Shown here in pieces: positions 17,846 to 25,797 of a stretch of 64,000 nucleotides of DNA; position 1 is the first letter of the stretch; every line of letters begins with the position of its first letter. The notes under the pieces were generated by a model. It was not told where the DNA came from. It was given only the letters and a program-made list of their open reading frames with translations, and did not search any database. The DNA is taken from contig NZ_LXTW01000006.1 in NCBI RefSeq assembly GCF_001679005.1, forward strand, positions 52,832-116,831, read 5' to 3'. This DNA comes from Moraxella nonliquefaciens (GTDB lineage Bacteria > Pseudomonadota > Gammaproteobacteria > Pseudomonadales > Moraxellaceae). Both the position numbers and the translations under genes were made by a program.

Positions 17846-17972
17846 ATCAGCAAGGAGACGGCAAATGGATAAGTCAACCATGGATGACAGCTGATATTAT
17901 GGAAGCCCCTATGGATAAAGCAAGTAGCAACCCCCTATAAAACCACAAACTCCCCCAGTTTGTGGTTTTATT
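17846..17972 (+). ncRNA. Predicted RsmX/Y/Z-type regulatory sRNA (CsrA/RsmA sponge)
   Basis: The predicted RNA is about 127 bases, the size range of Pseudomonas RsmY/RsmZ. It contains five GGA motifs at 17854, 17867, 17882, 17901 and 17913, four of them as ATGGA, the core bound by CsrA/RsmA. ATCAGC (17846-17851) can pair with GCTGAT (17890-17895), enclosing the first three motifs. It ends in a strong terminator hairpin. A perfect GacA box and a -10 lie upstream, and a GacS-like kinase gene is 2 kb away. No open reading frame of note crosses it. The 5' end is inferred from the promoter. The function (titration of CsrA/RsmA) is inferred from motif content and context, not from sequence homology to a known Rsm RNA. 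Confidence 0.82.
17939..17972 (+). terminator. Terminator of the Rsm-like sRNA
   Basis: A 13-bp stem, AAAACCACAAACT (17939-17951) with AGTTTGTGGTTTT (17957-17969), closes a CCCCC loop. TTTT lies in the distal arm and ATTCTTT follows. Confidence 0.88.
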
Positions 17973-18117
17973 CTTTGATGAGTTTATCATCTTTATTAAA
18001 AGACAAGCCATGTCTGTCACACCAAAACCCCGCTTTATTTTAATGACACACACCATCAAAGATGCCATTTATCCATCTTGCACATTTTTGTAAAACTAAA
18101 TTTATCAACCCCCATCA
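17973..18117. other. Spacer between sRNA and kbp terminators
   Basis: No gene or clear regulatory element was recognised here. Confidence 0.5.
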
Positions 18118-18150
18118 TAAAAAAAACACCTTGATGCGTATCAAGGTGTT
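18118..18150 (-). terminator. Terminator after the Kbp-like gene
   Basis: AACACCTTGAT and ATCAAGGTGTT form an 11-bp stem. A run of seven T follows on the minus strand. Confidence 0.88.
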
Positions 18151-18184
18151 AAGGTATTTGTACTGTGTTTGTGCTTTTAGCTGA

Positions 18185-18679
18185 TTAAGCAGGAATACGC
18201 AATACTTGACCTGGATAGATTTTATTTGGGTCGGACAGCAGTGGCTTATTGGCTTCAAAGATTTTGTTATAGTCATTGGCGTTGCCATACATTTCTTTGG
18301 CAATTTTTGATAACGTATCGCCTGATTTGACGGTATAAAAACGAGACTCAGATTCAGGCATTGCCACGCTCAATTGGTCATCCACCTGAGCGACGTGCTG
18401 AACATTACCTGCGGCAAGTACCGCTTTTTCACGGTCGGCTTGCGATGCGGCCATACCTGACAGGACAACCGTATCAGTATTACCATTATAGTTGACCTTT
18501 AAGCCAGTGATATTAGCATTAGCTTGCACACGAGCCAACAGCAAATTGGCAATCTCTTGGGCGCTAGGCTCAGCAGGAGCTGATGTTGTTGGTGTAGGGG
18601 TTGTTGGGGCTGATTGCTCTTTTTTATTGCGGTTAAATACTTTATCACCGATGTCTTTGGCAAAACTAAAAATACTCAT
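18185..18679 (-). CDS. BON-LysM protein, Kbp (YgaU)-like
   Basis: A 164-residue protein with a BON domain (about residues 45-105, ITGLKVNYNGNTDTVVLSG) and a C-terminal LysM domain (about 112-163, FYTVKSGDTLSKIAKEMYG to YPGQVLRIPA). The order and the N-terminal MSIFSFAKDIGDK match E. coli Kbp/YgaU (149 residues), a cytosolic potassium-binding protein. No signal peptide is visible, which fits that family rather than a cell-wall LysM protein. A Pro/Thr/Ala-rich linker lies near residues 22-36. It has its own terminator and lies alone between the sRNA gene and acpP. Confidence 0.85.
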   Translation of the reverse strand: MSIFSFAKDIGDKVFNRNKKEQSAPTTPTPTTSAPAEPSAQEIANLLLARVQANANITGLKVNYNGNTDTVVLSGMAASQADREKAVLAAGNVQHVAQVDDQLSVAMPESESRFYTVKSGDTLSKIAKEMYGNANDYNKIFEANKPLLSDPNKIYPGQVLRIPA

Positions 18680-18881
18680 AATAACTCCTGATGGATTTGT
18701 GGGTTTGTTCTATCTGGATAAATAAGGCATTTATTTATGGCTTGTGATGATTTGCTTGTTTGGAAAATCACCTCAAAACCTACTTGCCATCTTAATACAA
18801 ACTAATAACAATTTGTGCTGTCTTTGTGCATAAAATTGTTGTAGTTATGTAGGGCATGTTAGACAAGGTAGCACACCATCC

Positions 18882-18914
18882 AAAAAAGCCACTTTTTTAA
18901 AACTAAAAAGTGGC
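18882..18914 (-). terminator. Terminator after acpP
   Basis: GCCACTTTTT (18888-18897) pairs with AAAAAGTGGC (18905-18914). On the minus strand six T residues follow the hairpin, just beyond the acpP stop. Confidence 0.85.
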
Positions 18915-18936
18915 ATACATCTGACCCTAAGCAAAC

Positions 18937-19170
18937 TTATATGCTGTCGGTTACATAATCAATGGCTTTTTGAACAGTGGTCAGCTCAGATGAATCCTCA
19001 TCGGGGATGGTAATACCAAACTCATTTTCAAAAGTCATGATAAGCTCAACCAAATCAAGGGAGTCAGCACCCAAATCATCCATAAAAGATGCTGCATTGT
19101 TAATCTCGTCAATATTTTTACCAAGTTGCTCGGCAACCGCTGCTTTTACTTTGGCTTCGATATCGCTCAT
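18937..19170 (-). CDS. acpP: Acyl carrier protein
   Basis: A 77-residue acidic four-helix carrier protein. The phosphopantetheine attachment serine is in LGADSLDLVELI (about Ser37). The start at 19170 (MSDIEAKVKAAV) is preferred over an upstream in-frame start because AAGGAT precedes it and the family begins here. It closes the fabD-fabG-acpP run and is followed by a strong terminator. CoaD and CoaE, which make the CoA donor of its prosthetic group, are elsewhere in the window. Confidence 0.98.
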   Translation of the reverse strand: MSDIEAKVKAAVAEQLGKNIDEINNAASFMDDLGADSLDLVELIMTFENEFGITIPDEDSSELTTVQKAIDYVTDSI

Positions 19171-19341
19171 AAAATTATCCTTTAAATAAAGTGAAAAAAT
19201 GGAATGAAAAATAACACAAATCGCTTTGTGAATGAGACTGGCGTATAATAAAACATTTTTGCCATTTGTGCAAGTATTATTAGTACGCTCGTTCACAAAT
19301 TTACATAAAAAATTTACATCAAAATGGCAACACAGAACAAA

Positions 19342-20070
19342 TCACATATACATGCCACCATTGACTGCCAATACCTCACCTGTGATATAACTTGCCCCAT
19401 CGCTTGCTAAGAATGACACAGCTGCGGCAATCTCATCAGGCTGTGCCATACGTCCAAGCGGTACAGCATCAAGCATGGAGCTGACCAAACGTTCATCTAA
19501 CTCTTCGGTCATGTCTGTCTCAACAAAACCAGGGGCGACACAGTTTACCGTAACGCCACGAGAGCCAATCTCACGAGCCAAAGCACGGGTAAATCCTTCC
19601 ACGCCTGCCTTAGATGCGGCGTAATTGGTCTGACCTGCATTTCCCATCTGCCCAACCACGGAAGTTACATTAATGATACGTCCAGAGCGAGCCTTCATCA
19701 TGCCACGCACTGCACGGCGACTCATGCGATAGATGGCAGTCAAGTTGGTATCAAGCACACTTGCCCAGTCTTCGTCTTTCATACGCATGAGCAGACCGTC
19801 TTTGGTGATGCCTGCGTTATTGACCAACACATTGACCGAGCCATACACGCTGTCAATCTCTTCAAAGAGTTTATCAATGGCTGTATCATCGCATACATCA
19901 AGCACACGTCCGATACCGCCTGATTCGGACAGATACTCTTCTATTACCTCTGCCCCACGCTCACCGGTGGCAGTACCAATGACAAAATGACCTTCACTGG
20001 CAAACTGTGCGGCAATGGCACGTCCGATACCACGGCTTGCCCCTGTTACTAGGATAATCTTACGACTCAT
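19342..20070 (-). CDS. fabG: 3-oxoacyl-[acyl-carrier-protein] reductase
   Basis: A 242-residue short-chain dehydrogenase that reduces beta-ketoacyl-ACP with NADPH in fatty acid elongation. The cofactor motif is TGASRGIGRAIA (about residues 9-20), NNAG is at about 87-90, and the catalytic Ser/Tyr/Lys are in INVTSVVGQMGNAGQTNYAASKAG (Ser near 139, Tyr152, Lys156). The full family length is present. Its start overlaps the end of fabD by 11 bases, indicating translational coupling. acpP follows after about 170 bases. Confidence 0.97.
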   Translation of the reverse strand: MSRKIILVTGASRGIGRAIAAQFASEGHFVIGTATGERGAEVIEEYLSESGGIGRVLDVCDDTAIDKLFEEIDSVYGSVNVLVNNAGITKDGLLMRMKDEDWASVLDTNLTAIYRMSRRAVRGMMKARSGRIINVTSVVGQMGNAGQTNYAASKAGVEGFTRALAREIGSRGVTVNCVAPGFVETDMTEELDERLVSSMLDAVPLGRMAQPDEIAAAVSFLASDGASYITGEVLAVNGGMYM

Positions 20071-21007
20071 ATAATTGCTCCAATTTTTCTAAACGTGCTA
20101 ATTTATCGGTCGGCAAAGCGACAATCGGCGTCTTTTGACGTTTGGCAAGGTTGGATAGAACATTACCAGGCCCACACTCAATGACCAGCTCTATGTGTTT
20201 GTCAGCAAGCTGTTGCATGGTTTGTGACCATAGCACTGGCATGGACAACTGCTCAATCAAGGCAGTTTTGATGTCGCTGACACTCTTTTGCACTTTGGCA
20301 TCACGGTTTTGGATGACAGGGATTTGGGCAGCGGCAAATTCGGTTGCATCCAAAAGCTGTGCCAAAGCATCGCTGGCAGAATTCATCAGCTCACAGTGTG
20401 ATGGTACAGAGACTTTAAGTGGCACTGCCTTTTTACCCAGTGCCTCTACCGCTGACAGAACATGACTGACCCCCACTTGCGTGCCTGCAATCACAACCTG
20501 ACCTGGACTGTTAAAGTTGGCAGGATTGACAATCCCCACATGCTCTTTGGCATTCTCACACAGGCTGATGACCTGCTCATCATCTAGCCCCAGCACTGCT
20601 GCCATCTGCGTGTCTATCCCTGCTACCGCTCCTGTCATGAGTTTACCTCGTTCATGCACAAGCTTGACCGCATCGGATAAGGTCAGCACAGAACTTGCCA
20701 CCAATGCTGAATATTCACCGAGTGAATGCCCTGCCATGCACAGTGGTACAATTGTCTGTGCTGATAATTTATCTTTGACAATCTGCCAAATCGCCACGCT
20801 CGCTGTCAGTAGAACAGGCTGGGTAAACTCTGTCTTGTTTAGGCGACTCTCATCATGGGTTATCTCCCACAAATCCATGCCCAAAGCACGACTTGCTTCA
20901 TCAAAGGTGGTCTTTATCGCACTAAAATGCTCGGCAAGCTCATCCATCATGCCAATGGCCTGCGAGCCTTGACCGGGGAAAATCACTGCCACACGTTTTG
21001 TTGTCAT
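20060..21007 (-). CDS. fabD: Malonyl-CoA-ACP transacylase
   Basis: A 315-residue acyltransferase that loads malonyl groups from CoA onto ACP. It shows VIFPGQGSQAIGM at the N-terminus, the catalytic serine in GHSLGEYSAL (about Ser94), an Arg-bearing VHERGKLM, and the catalytic His in VPSHCELM (about 203). The start at 21007 (MTTKRVAVIF) fits the family; the longer frame from 21040 adds an atypical tail. A perfect 9-bp tandem duplication (21009-21026) lies directly before the ATG, in the ribosome-binding region. It overlaps fabG by 11 bases. The usual upstream plsX and fabH genes are not between it and rpmF. Confidence 0.96.
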   Translation of the reverse strand: MTTKRVAVIFPGQGSQAIGMMDELAEHFSAIKTTFDEASRALGMDLWEITHDESRLNKTEFTQPVLLTASVAIWQIVKDKLSAQTIVPLCMAGHSLGEYSALVASSVLTLSDAVKLVHERGKLMTGAVAGIDTQMAAVLGLDDEQVISLCENAKEHVGIVNPANFNSPGQVVIAGTQVGVSHVLSAVEALGKKAVPLKVSVPSHCELMNSASDALAQLLDATEFAAAQIPVIQNRDAKVQKSVSDIKTALIEQLSMPVLWSQTMQQLADKHIELVIECGPGNVLSNLAKRQKTPIVALPTDKLARLEKLEQLYES

Positions 21008-21201
21008 GTTACACCATTTACACCATTTTTTATCAAACATTCATCAGGCTGATGAACCAAACATTTTACCATAAAAATAAACATTTGTTTACAGTTTATG
21101 GATGAAATTTATAAATCATTCATTTTTACCATAAATATGTCAATGATCCAAAAATAGGTACGCTCAACTGATGACAACCTATAATTTAAAGAGATTTTAA
21201 A

Positions 21202-21235
21202 TAAAAAGCCAAGCTCATGGGTCATGAAACTTGGC
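21202..21235 (-). terminator. Terminator after rpmF
   Basis: On the minus strand GCCAAG and CTTGGC, with inner CATG pairing, form a hairpin followed by TTTTTAT. It separates yceD-rpmF from fabD. Confidence 0.75.
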
Positions 21236-21269
21236 CAGATTCGGTATTTACAAGGTAAATCCAAACAAA

Positions 21270-21452
21270 TTAGCTTTCGGCGGCTACTTTAAATAACTGA
21301 CGACCACGATAAAAACCATCTTTGGTTGCATGGTGACGAATGTGCTTCTCGCCAGTAGTAGAATCAATGCTTAAAGTAGCAATGCTGATACGGTCGTGAG
21401 AACGACGCATATCACGGCGTGAACGGCTTTTGCGATTTTGTTGAACTGCCAT
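21270..21452 (-). CDS. rpmF: Large-subunit ribosomal protein L32
   Basis: A 60-residue basic ribosomal protein with the diagnostic MAVQQNRKSRSRRDMRRSHD start and the KHIRHHATKDGFYRGRQL C-terminal region. This is the zinc-free form, without the CxxC motifs. The start at 21452 is set by family alignment and a GGAG just upstream. It is paired with yceD, 120 bases upstream, as in most gammaproteobacteria. A terminator follows, so fabD-fabG-acpP are probably transcribed separately. Confidence 0.97.
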   Translation of the reverse strand: MAVQQNRKSRSRRDMRRSHDRISIATLSIDSTTGEKHIRHHATKDGFYRGRQLFKVAAES

Positions 21453-21571
21453 GATAACTCCTAAAATAAGATACGGTAAATGACTGCCAAACAGGCTCAG
21501 ATACATTAAACGCCCTATTATACCAAAAATTTGACATTTTAAAAGCCCATTTTGCAAAATTTACAAAAATT

Positions 21572-22105
21572 TCAGTTCTGCTTTGACAGCTCATCTCTTA
21601 ACTGCCCCAAAACAGCAAAGGGGTTCTCGGTAGGTTCATCAACGACATCGCCCACACTGTCAGTATACATATCACAATCATCATGACGTGGAGAAAGCGG
21701 GATGGCAAGCAACAACTCATCTTCTAGCATGTCCGCCACAGGAATCATTTTTTTATCATCAAGACAAACCTCATCTAACAAAACATAATCTGCCGTCTCA
21801 TCTAGGGCATTTAGGTAGCCAATTTTATTTTCGCTGTCTAAGATTGCCATACGGTAGTTACCTGAGATATCCACAGGCATGGGGTCAAGACAGCGTTGGC
21901 AAGCCACAGACAGCACTGCTTTGATGTCATAGTTTAGCCAAAGGATTTTGTCTTGCTGGGTAAGTGTCAAGGCAACCGTCAGCATCTCATCAGCCATCAC
22001 CTGCTCTGCCAGACGGGGCAGGTCGGTTACAGGAACATTGCCCTGCCATGTAAAGCCAATGTCTGCCCATTTATCAAAGGCGATGTTTTTGGGTAGTGTG
22101 GTCAT
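21572..22105 (-). CDS. yceD: YceD family protein (DUF177), 23S rRNA accumulation factor
   Basis: A 177-residue acidic protein of the YceD/DUF177 family, implicated in 23S rRNA accumulation. The central CQRCLDPMPVDI carries the conserved paired cysteines, and the later DEVCLDDKKMIPVADMLEDELLLAIPLSP matches the family's most conserved block. The standard yceD-rpmF order supports the call. The exact molecular role of the family is not settled. Confidence 0.92.
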   Translation of the reverse strand: MTTLPKNIAFDKWADIGFTWQGNVPVTDLPRLAEQVMADEMLTVALTLTQQDKILWLNYDIKAVLSVACQRCLDPMPVDISGNYRMAILDSENKIGYLNALDETADYVLLDEVCLDDKKMIPVADMLEDELLLAIPLSPRHDDCDMYTDSVGDVVDEPTENPFAVLGQLRDELSKQN

Positions 22106-22217
22106 GTTTTATCATCATAAAAATTTGGCTTATTATTTCACAAAAACCACCAAAATTCACGCAAAATTTATCCAGCGTGATATAATTTTATTTTTTAGAT
22201 AAATTTAGATACAGCAG

Positions 22218-22934
22218 ATGAAAAGCACTGATTTTAGCAAGCTCGGTTTACACTTTCAAGCGCCACTTTGGCAAGCCTTTTATGATGATAAGGTCATACA
22301 GGCATGCGTAACGTCTGTGTTTTGTTTTGATGAGACCTATTACAGGCTAAAACAGGCATGGCAAGCACTTGCTGATGAACATGAACAGACCGATTGGCTC
22401 ATCAACCTATTTAATCATCTGTATGAACACAGTGCCATACCCACCGTGCTGGTACGTGGCATGAGTGAACCTGAATACTTTGCCAGCAAAGATGGCATGC
22501 CTGCTCGCATTGAGTTCGCTCATGGTTTTTTTCAAAGTGCCTTGCATGAAATTAGCCATTGGTGTGTGGCAGGAACAAAACGCAGGGGGCTTCATGATTT
22601 TGGCTATTGGTACTGCCCTGATGGGCGAGATGAGATAACCCAGCGACAATTTGAACAAGTAGAGATAAAACCCCAAGCCATTGAATGCTTATTGTCGTTG
22701 GCACTGGGACGACATTTTTATGTCTCAGCGGACAACCTAAATGCCAATTTTGACACATCAAACAGCACCTTTGCCACAGATGTCTACGCCCAAGCTTATG
22801 CCCATCTAAAAAATCCACACGCACTACCCCATCGGCTGTCTTTGGACGCCAAACGCTTGCTTTGGGTGTTTTTGGATATGAACATGCCAAAGTTGGATAA
22901 ATGCCATTTTGCTGATAAATCTCTTACCATCTAA
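22218..22934 (+). CDS. epmC: Elongation factor P hydroxylase
   Basis: A 238-residue protein of the EpmC/YfcM family, which hydroxylates the beta-lysylated lysine of EF-P after EpmA and EpmB have acted. The most diagnostic block is the metal-site region ALHEISHWCVAGTKRRGL (about residues 109-126) and FGYWYCPDGRDE (about 129-140), nearly identical in pattern to E. coli YfcM, then FEQVEIKPQAIE. The C-terminus is extended compared with E. coli (about 180 residues). The gene is divergent from yceD and followed at 57 bases by a YciO-like gene. EpmA is 19 kb away at 2624-3592. Confidence 0.92.
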   Translation: MKSTDFSKLGLHFQAPLWQAFYDDKVIQACVTSVFCFDETYYRLKQAWQALADEHEQTDWLINLFNHLYEHSAIPTVLVRGMSEPEYFASKDGMPARIEFAHGFFQSALHEISHWCVAGTKRRGLHDFGYWYCPDGRDEITQRQFEQVEIKPQAIECLLSLALGRHFYVSADNLNANFDTSNSTFATDVYAQAYAHLKNPHALPHRLSLDAKRLLWVFLDMNMPKLDKCHFADKSLTI

Positions 22935-22991
22935 ACAACCATCAAGCGATATATCCATCAATACATGCCCATCCATCAATAAGGATAATTT

Positions 22992-23540
22992 ATGAAAACG
23001 CTATACATACACCCCAAAAACCCCCAACCTCGCCTGCTAGATGAGACAACAAATGCACTATTATCAGGCAAAGTTGTCATCATACCGACCGAATGTGGTT
23101 ATCGTTTTGCTTTTGCAATGAATGCCAAAGATGCCTTTGAACGCTTGGTGCGTGTGGGGGTCAATGAGTCTGATTTGGTTCTGCTTTGCAAAAATATCAG
23201 TCAGCTGTCAGGCGTGGCGGTTATAACAAATGATGCGTTTATCACCCTAAAAAATGACTTTTTGCCCCATCATGTCTTCATCTTAGAGCCAACCAAAGCG
23301 GTCAATAAAAAAATCATCAGCAAAAAATCACTTCGTTTTACCACCTCTGCCATGCCCATCATGACGGCACTATTAGAGCAAATGGATGAGCCATTTTTTA
23401 CCGCTCCACTTATCTGTCAAGGCGAGTCTGTTAATGAATATGACATAACAGACAAGCTGGACTCACAGGCAGAGATTTTTGTAGATGTGGGCGTGATTGA
23501 TGAAGCTAGGATGACCGTGATTGATTTGATGGGCAGTTAG
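22992..23540 (+). CDS. YciO/Sua5-YrdC family protein, divergent
   Basis: A 182-residue protein resembling YciO, a paralogue of the threonylcarbamoyl-AMP synthase TsaC/Sua5. The N-terminus LYIHPKNPQPRLLDETTNALLSGK and the VVIIPTECGYRFAF block align with YciO, as does HHVFILEPTKAVNKKI and the late MTVIDLMGS. It is shorter than YciO (about 206) because the C-terminal segment after the VIDL motif is missing. The usual KxR and SxN nucleotide-binding pattern is only partly kept (KKSLRFTTSAMP). Enzymatic activity is therefore doubtful. It may be cotranscribed with epmC. Confidence 0.75.
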   Translation: MKTLYIHPKNPQPRLLDETTNALLSGKVVIIPTECGYRFAFAMNAKDAFERLVRVGVNESDLVLLCKNISQLSGVAVITNDAFITLKNDFLPHHVFILEPTKAVNKKIISKKSLRFTTSAMPIMTALLEQMDEPFFTAPLICQGESVNEYDITDKLDSQAEIFVDVGVIDEARMTVIDLMGS

Positions 23541-23543
23541 GGT

Positions 23544-23819
23544 TTATTTACGGTCGGGTAAGTTAATGTTCATTTCAAGCACATCAAGGCTCTCTTCATG
23601 ACGCTGTTTGATATTAACATCATCAATCTGTACGCCACTGATGAATTTATTAACCACCGCCAAAATCTCACGCTTCATCTCATCCACACGTTCAGGCGTC
23701 AGACGTGTGTTTAGGCGGTCGTGGCTTGCGACGATGACTTTTAGGCGGTCTTTGGCGATAGACGCACTGGTTGGCTCATCGCCCCCACCAAATAACGTAC
23801 TCCAAAATCCTTTTTTCAT
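23544..23819 (-). CDS. minE: Cell division topological specificity factor MinE
   Basis: A 91-residue regulator that stimulates MinD ATPase and drives pole-to-pole oscillation of MinCD. It has an N-terminal amphipathic membrane-targeting start (MKKGFWSTLFGG), the anti-MinCD segment KDRLKVIVASHDR and the VEMKREI-type dimerisation region. The start at 23819 follows the minD stop by one base, so the two are translationally coupled; a longer upstream frame overlaps minD and is rejected. It converges with the YciO-like gene. Confidence 0.96.
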   Translation of the reverse strand: MKKGFWSTLFGGGDEPTSASIAKDRLKVIVASHDRLNTRLTPERVDEMKREILAVVNKFISGVQIDDVNIKQRHEESLDVLEMNINLPDRK

Positions 23820-23820
23820 A

Positions 23821-24636
23821 TCAGCCCCCGAACAACTTAGCAAAGAAACCTTTCTTTTTGACATCAATATGACGCAAAGGACGATTTTCACCCAAGAATC
23901 GTGCCACGATATCATCATAGCACTGACCTGCTGCCGAGTCTTTAAAATAGATGACAGGCTGACCGTGGTTTGATGCTTCTAGTACGGCATTAGACTCTGG
24001 GATAACGCCAATGAGTGGCACTTTTAGAATGTCATTGGCGATATCATCAATGCCCATCATCTCACCATGAGCGGCACGCTCTGGATTGTAACGGGTAATG
24101 ATAAGATGCTCTTTGACACTACCACCCTCCAAAACACGCTTGGTGCGAGATTGTAAGATGCCAATGATGCGGTCAGAATCACGCACGCTTGACACCTCTG
24201 GGTTGGTAACAATTAAAGCCTCATCGGCATGATACATGGCAAGCTGTGCCCCACGTTCAATCCCAGCAGGGCTGTCGCAAATGATATAATCAAAGCCAAG
24301 TTCTTCGGAGAGTTCCTTGATGACCGCTGCCACACCTTCATCTGTGAGAGCATCTTTATCACGGGTCTGTGATGCAGGCAGGATATACAGATTTTCTTGT
24401 TGTTTGTCCTTGACCAGTGCTTGTGAGAGTTTGGCATTACCACTGATGACATCAACAAAATCATAGACAATGCGATTTTCACAACCCATAACAAGGTCAA
24501 GGTTACGTAAACCCACATCAAAATCAATGATGACTGTTTTGTAACCACGCTCTGCAAGACCCGCCCCAAAAGATGCACTGGTGGTGGTCTTGCCCACCCC
24601 ACCTTTACCTGATGTTACTACGATGATTTTTGCCAC
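23821..24636 (-). CDS. minD: Septum site-determining ATPase MinD
   Basis: A 271-residue deviant Walker A ATPase. The P-loop KGGVGKTTTSASFG is at about residues 11-24, switch I/II includes DFDVGLRNLD and YIICDSPAGIE, and the C-terminal membrane-targeting amphipathic helix is KKGFFAKLFGG. It recruits MinC to the membrane and blocks polar Z rings. minE follows with a one-base gap. minC is upstream but separated by about 220 bases that contain a hairpin. Confidence 0.98.
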   Translation of the reverse strand: MAKIIVVTSGKGGVGKTTTSASFGAGLAERGYKTVIIDFDVGLRNLDLVMGCENRIVYDFVDVISGNAKLSQALVKDKQQENLYILPASQTRDKDALTDEGVAAVIKELSEELGFDYIICDSPAGIERGAQLAMYHADEALIVTNPEVSSVRDSDRIIGILQSRTKRVLEGGSVKEHLIITRYNPERAAHGEMMGIDDIANDILKVPLIGVIPESNAVLEASNHGQPVIYFKDSAAGQCYDDIVARFLGENRPLRHIDVKKKGFFAKLFGG

Positions 24637-24731
24637 AGGGCAACTCCTTATATTTTAACATTGCTACATTTTAGCAATCCAAACACATAATACCCAACTG
24701 TCTTTGTAAACCATTATTGCTATTATCAATC

Positions 24732-24757
24732 TGATGAGTGATTTTTCTTACTCATCA
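24732..24757. repeat. Hairpin in the minC-minD spacer
   Basis: TGATGAGT (24732-24739) and ACTCATCA (24750-24757) form a perfect 8-bp inverted repeat with a 10-base loop. No T tract follows on the minus strand, so it is more likely a processing or regulatory hairpin than a terminator. Confidence 0.5.
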
Positions 24758-24858
24758 ATCATTTATTCATTATCGGTTCTTAAAGTTGGAAATTGGGTTA
24801 AGATTTAGAAAAATTTATCTATTTTAGCATAATTTTAAAAAATGATAAACCAAACCCA

Positions 24859-25641
24859 TCATGCCATCAGCGTAAAAATAAGCCCCTCACTGTCATCATA
24901 GCTAACTTGCACCGCCTTATCTATCATCTGAGATGGGATGGCATCGCTTAGGCAGTATGTACCTGCTACCGAGACCAGCGTGGGGTTGAACTTTTGACAA
25001 AAAATACGGGCATCTCTGTCGCCTGTTGCCCCAGCAACCAGTCGCCCTTGTCCATGCCCATAAATGTGTAAACTGTTATCGGTAATGGCCTCTGCACCAT
25101 TGTTTACCCCACCGATGATGATTAAATCGCCACCCAAGTGTTGTAAACTCTGACCTGAACGAAGCATTTGACCATGCACTCTACTGGTTACACCTTGCTC
25201 TTGCTGGGGGATGGTTTGGGGTGTAGGCCGATTGCTAAACTCGCCTGCTTGCTCTGATGATTTTAGTTGTGATGATTGAGATTGTGATGATGGGGCATTA
25301 TTATCCACACTACTTGTTTTTGACGTTGGGGCAAAATGTGAATCAACTGGCAAAATGCGTTCCATACGTTTACCATCAGCAGGAAAGCTCGCCAATCGTA
25401 GGGCATTTGCCTGCTCGCTTAATACACCATCAATCACACCAATTGGCTGTACGCCCATTTGCCATAACATCTCAACCAATGCTGACAAATCAATTTTGTA
25501 TTCACTCTCTAACACCACAGGTACAGACACGTTATCTTTTAATACAACACTTAACTCGTTTTGGATGGCAGTTAAGTCATCGGTGTGTAGTTTTAGACGG
25601 CTAAAACTGAGCATCTTGCCAAATAAAGTAATTGCTTTCAT
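24859..25641 (-). CDS. minC: Septum formation inhibitor MinC
   Basis: A 260-residue FtsZ inhibitor. The N-terminal domain (about 1-100) contains FGKMLSFSRLKLHTDDL and LVEMLWQMGVQPIGV. A Ser/Gln-rich linker (about 115-150) joins it to the C-terminal beta-helix with RSGQSLQHLGGDLIIIGGVNNGAEAI and the GRLVAGATGDRDARIFCQKF segment, which binds MinD and FtsZ. The start at 25641 (MKAITLFGK) fits; the longer frame runs through a perfect 9-bp tandem duplication (25645-25662) that encodes only GNNGNN. The order minC-minD-minE is standard. Confidence 0.93.
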   Translation of the reverse strand: MKAITLFGKMLSFSRLKLHTDDLTAIQNELSVVLKDNVSVPVVLESEYKIDLSALVEMLWQMGVQPIGVIDGVLSEQANALRLASFPADGKRMERILPVDSHFAPTSKTSSVDNNAPSSQSQSSQLKSSEQAGEFSNRPTPQTIPQQEQGVTSRVHGQMLRSGQSLQHLGGDLIIIGGVNNGAEAITDNSLHIYGHGQGRLVAGATGDRDARIFCQKFNPTLVSVAGTYCLSDAIPSQMIDKAVQVSYDDSEGLIFTLMA

Positions 25642-25797
25642 AATATTATTACCATTATTACCATTGTCTAACATTTTGTCAATTTTACCATTTTTTTTGA
25701 TATTTTAGGGTAAAATCACCGCTCTTATGTGGCTGTTTTGGTGTTTTTGATGATAAATGGCGTGAATTTATGGGCAAAATACCACAACCACCATAGA

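Noticed and set aside
17874..18068. A 64-residue minus-strand open frame across the sRNA region
   Set aside because: It overlaps the terminator and GGA-rich RNA, has no ribosome site, and its composition is not protein-like.
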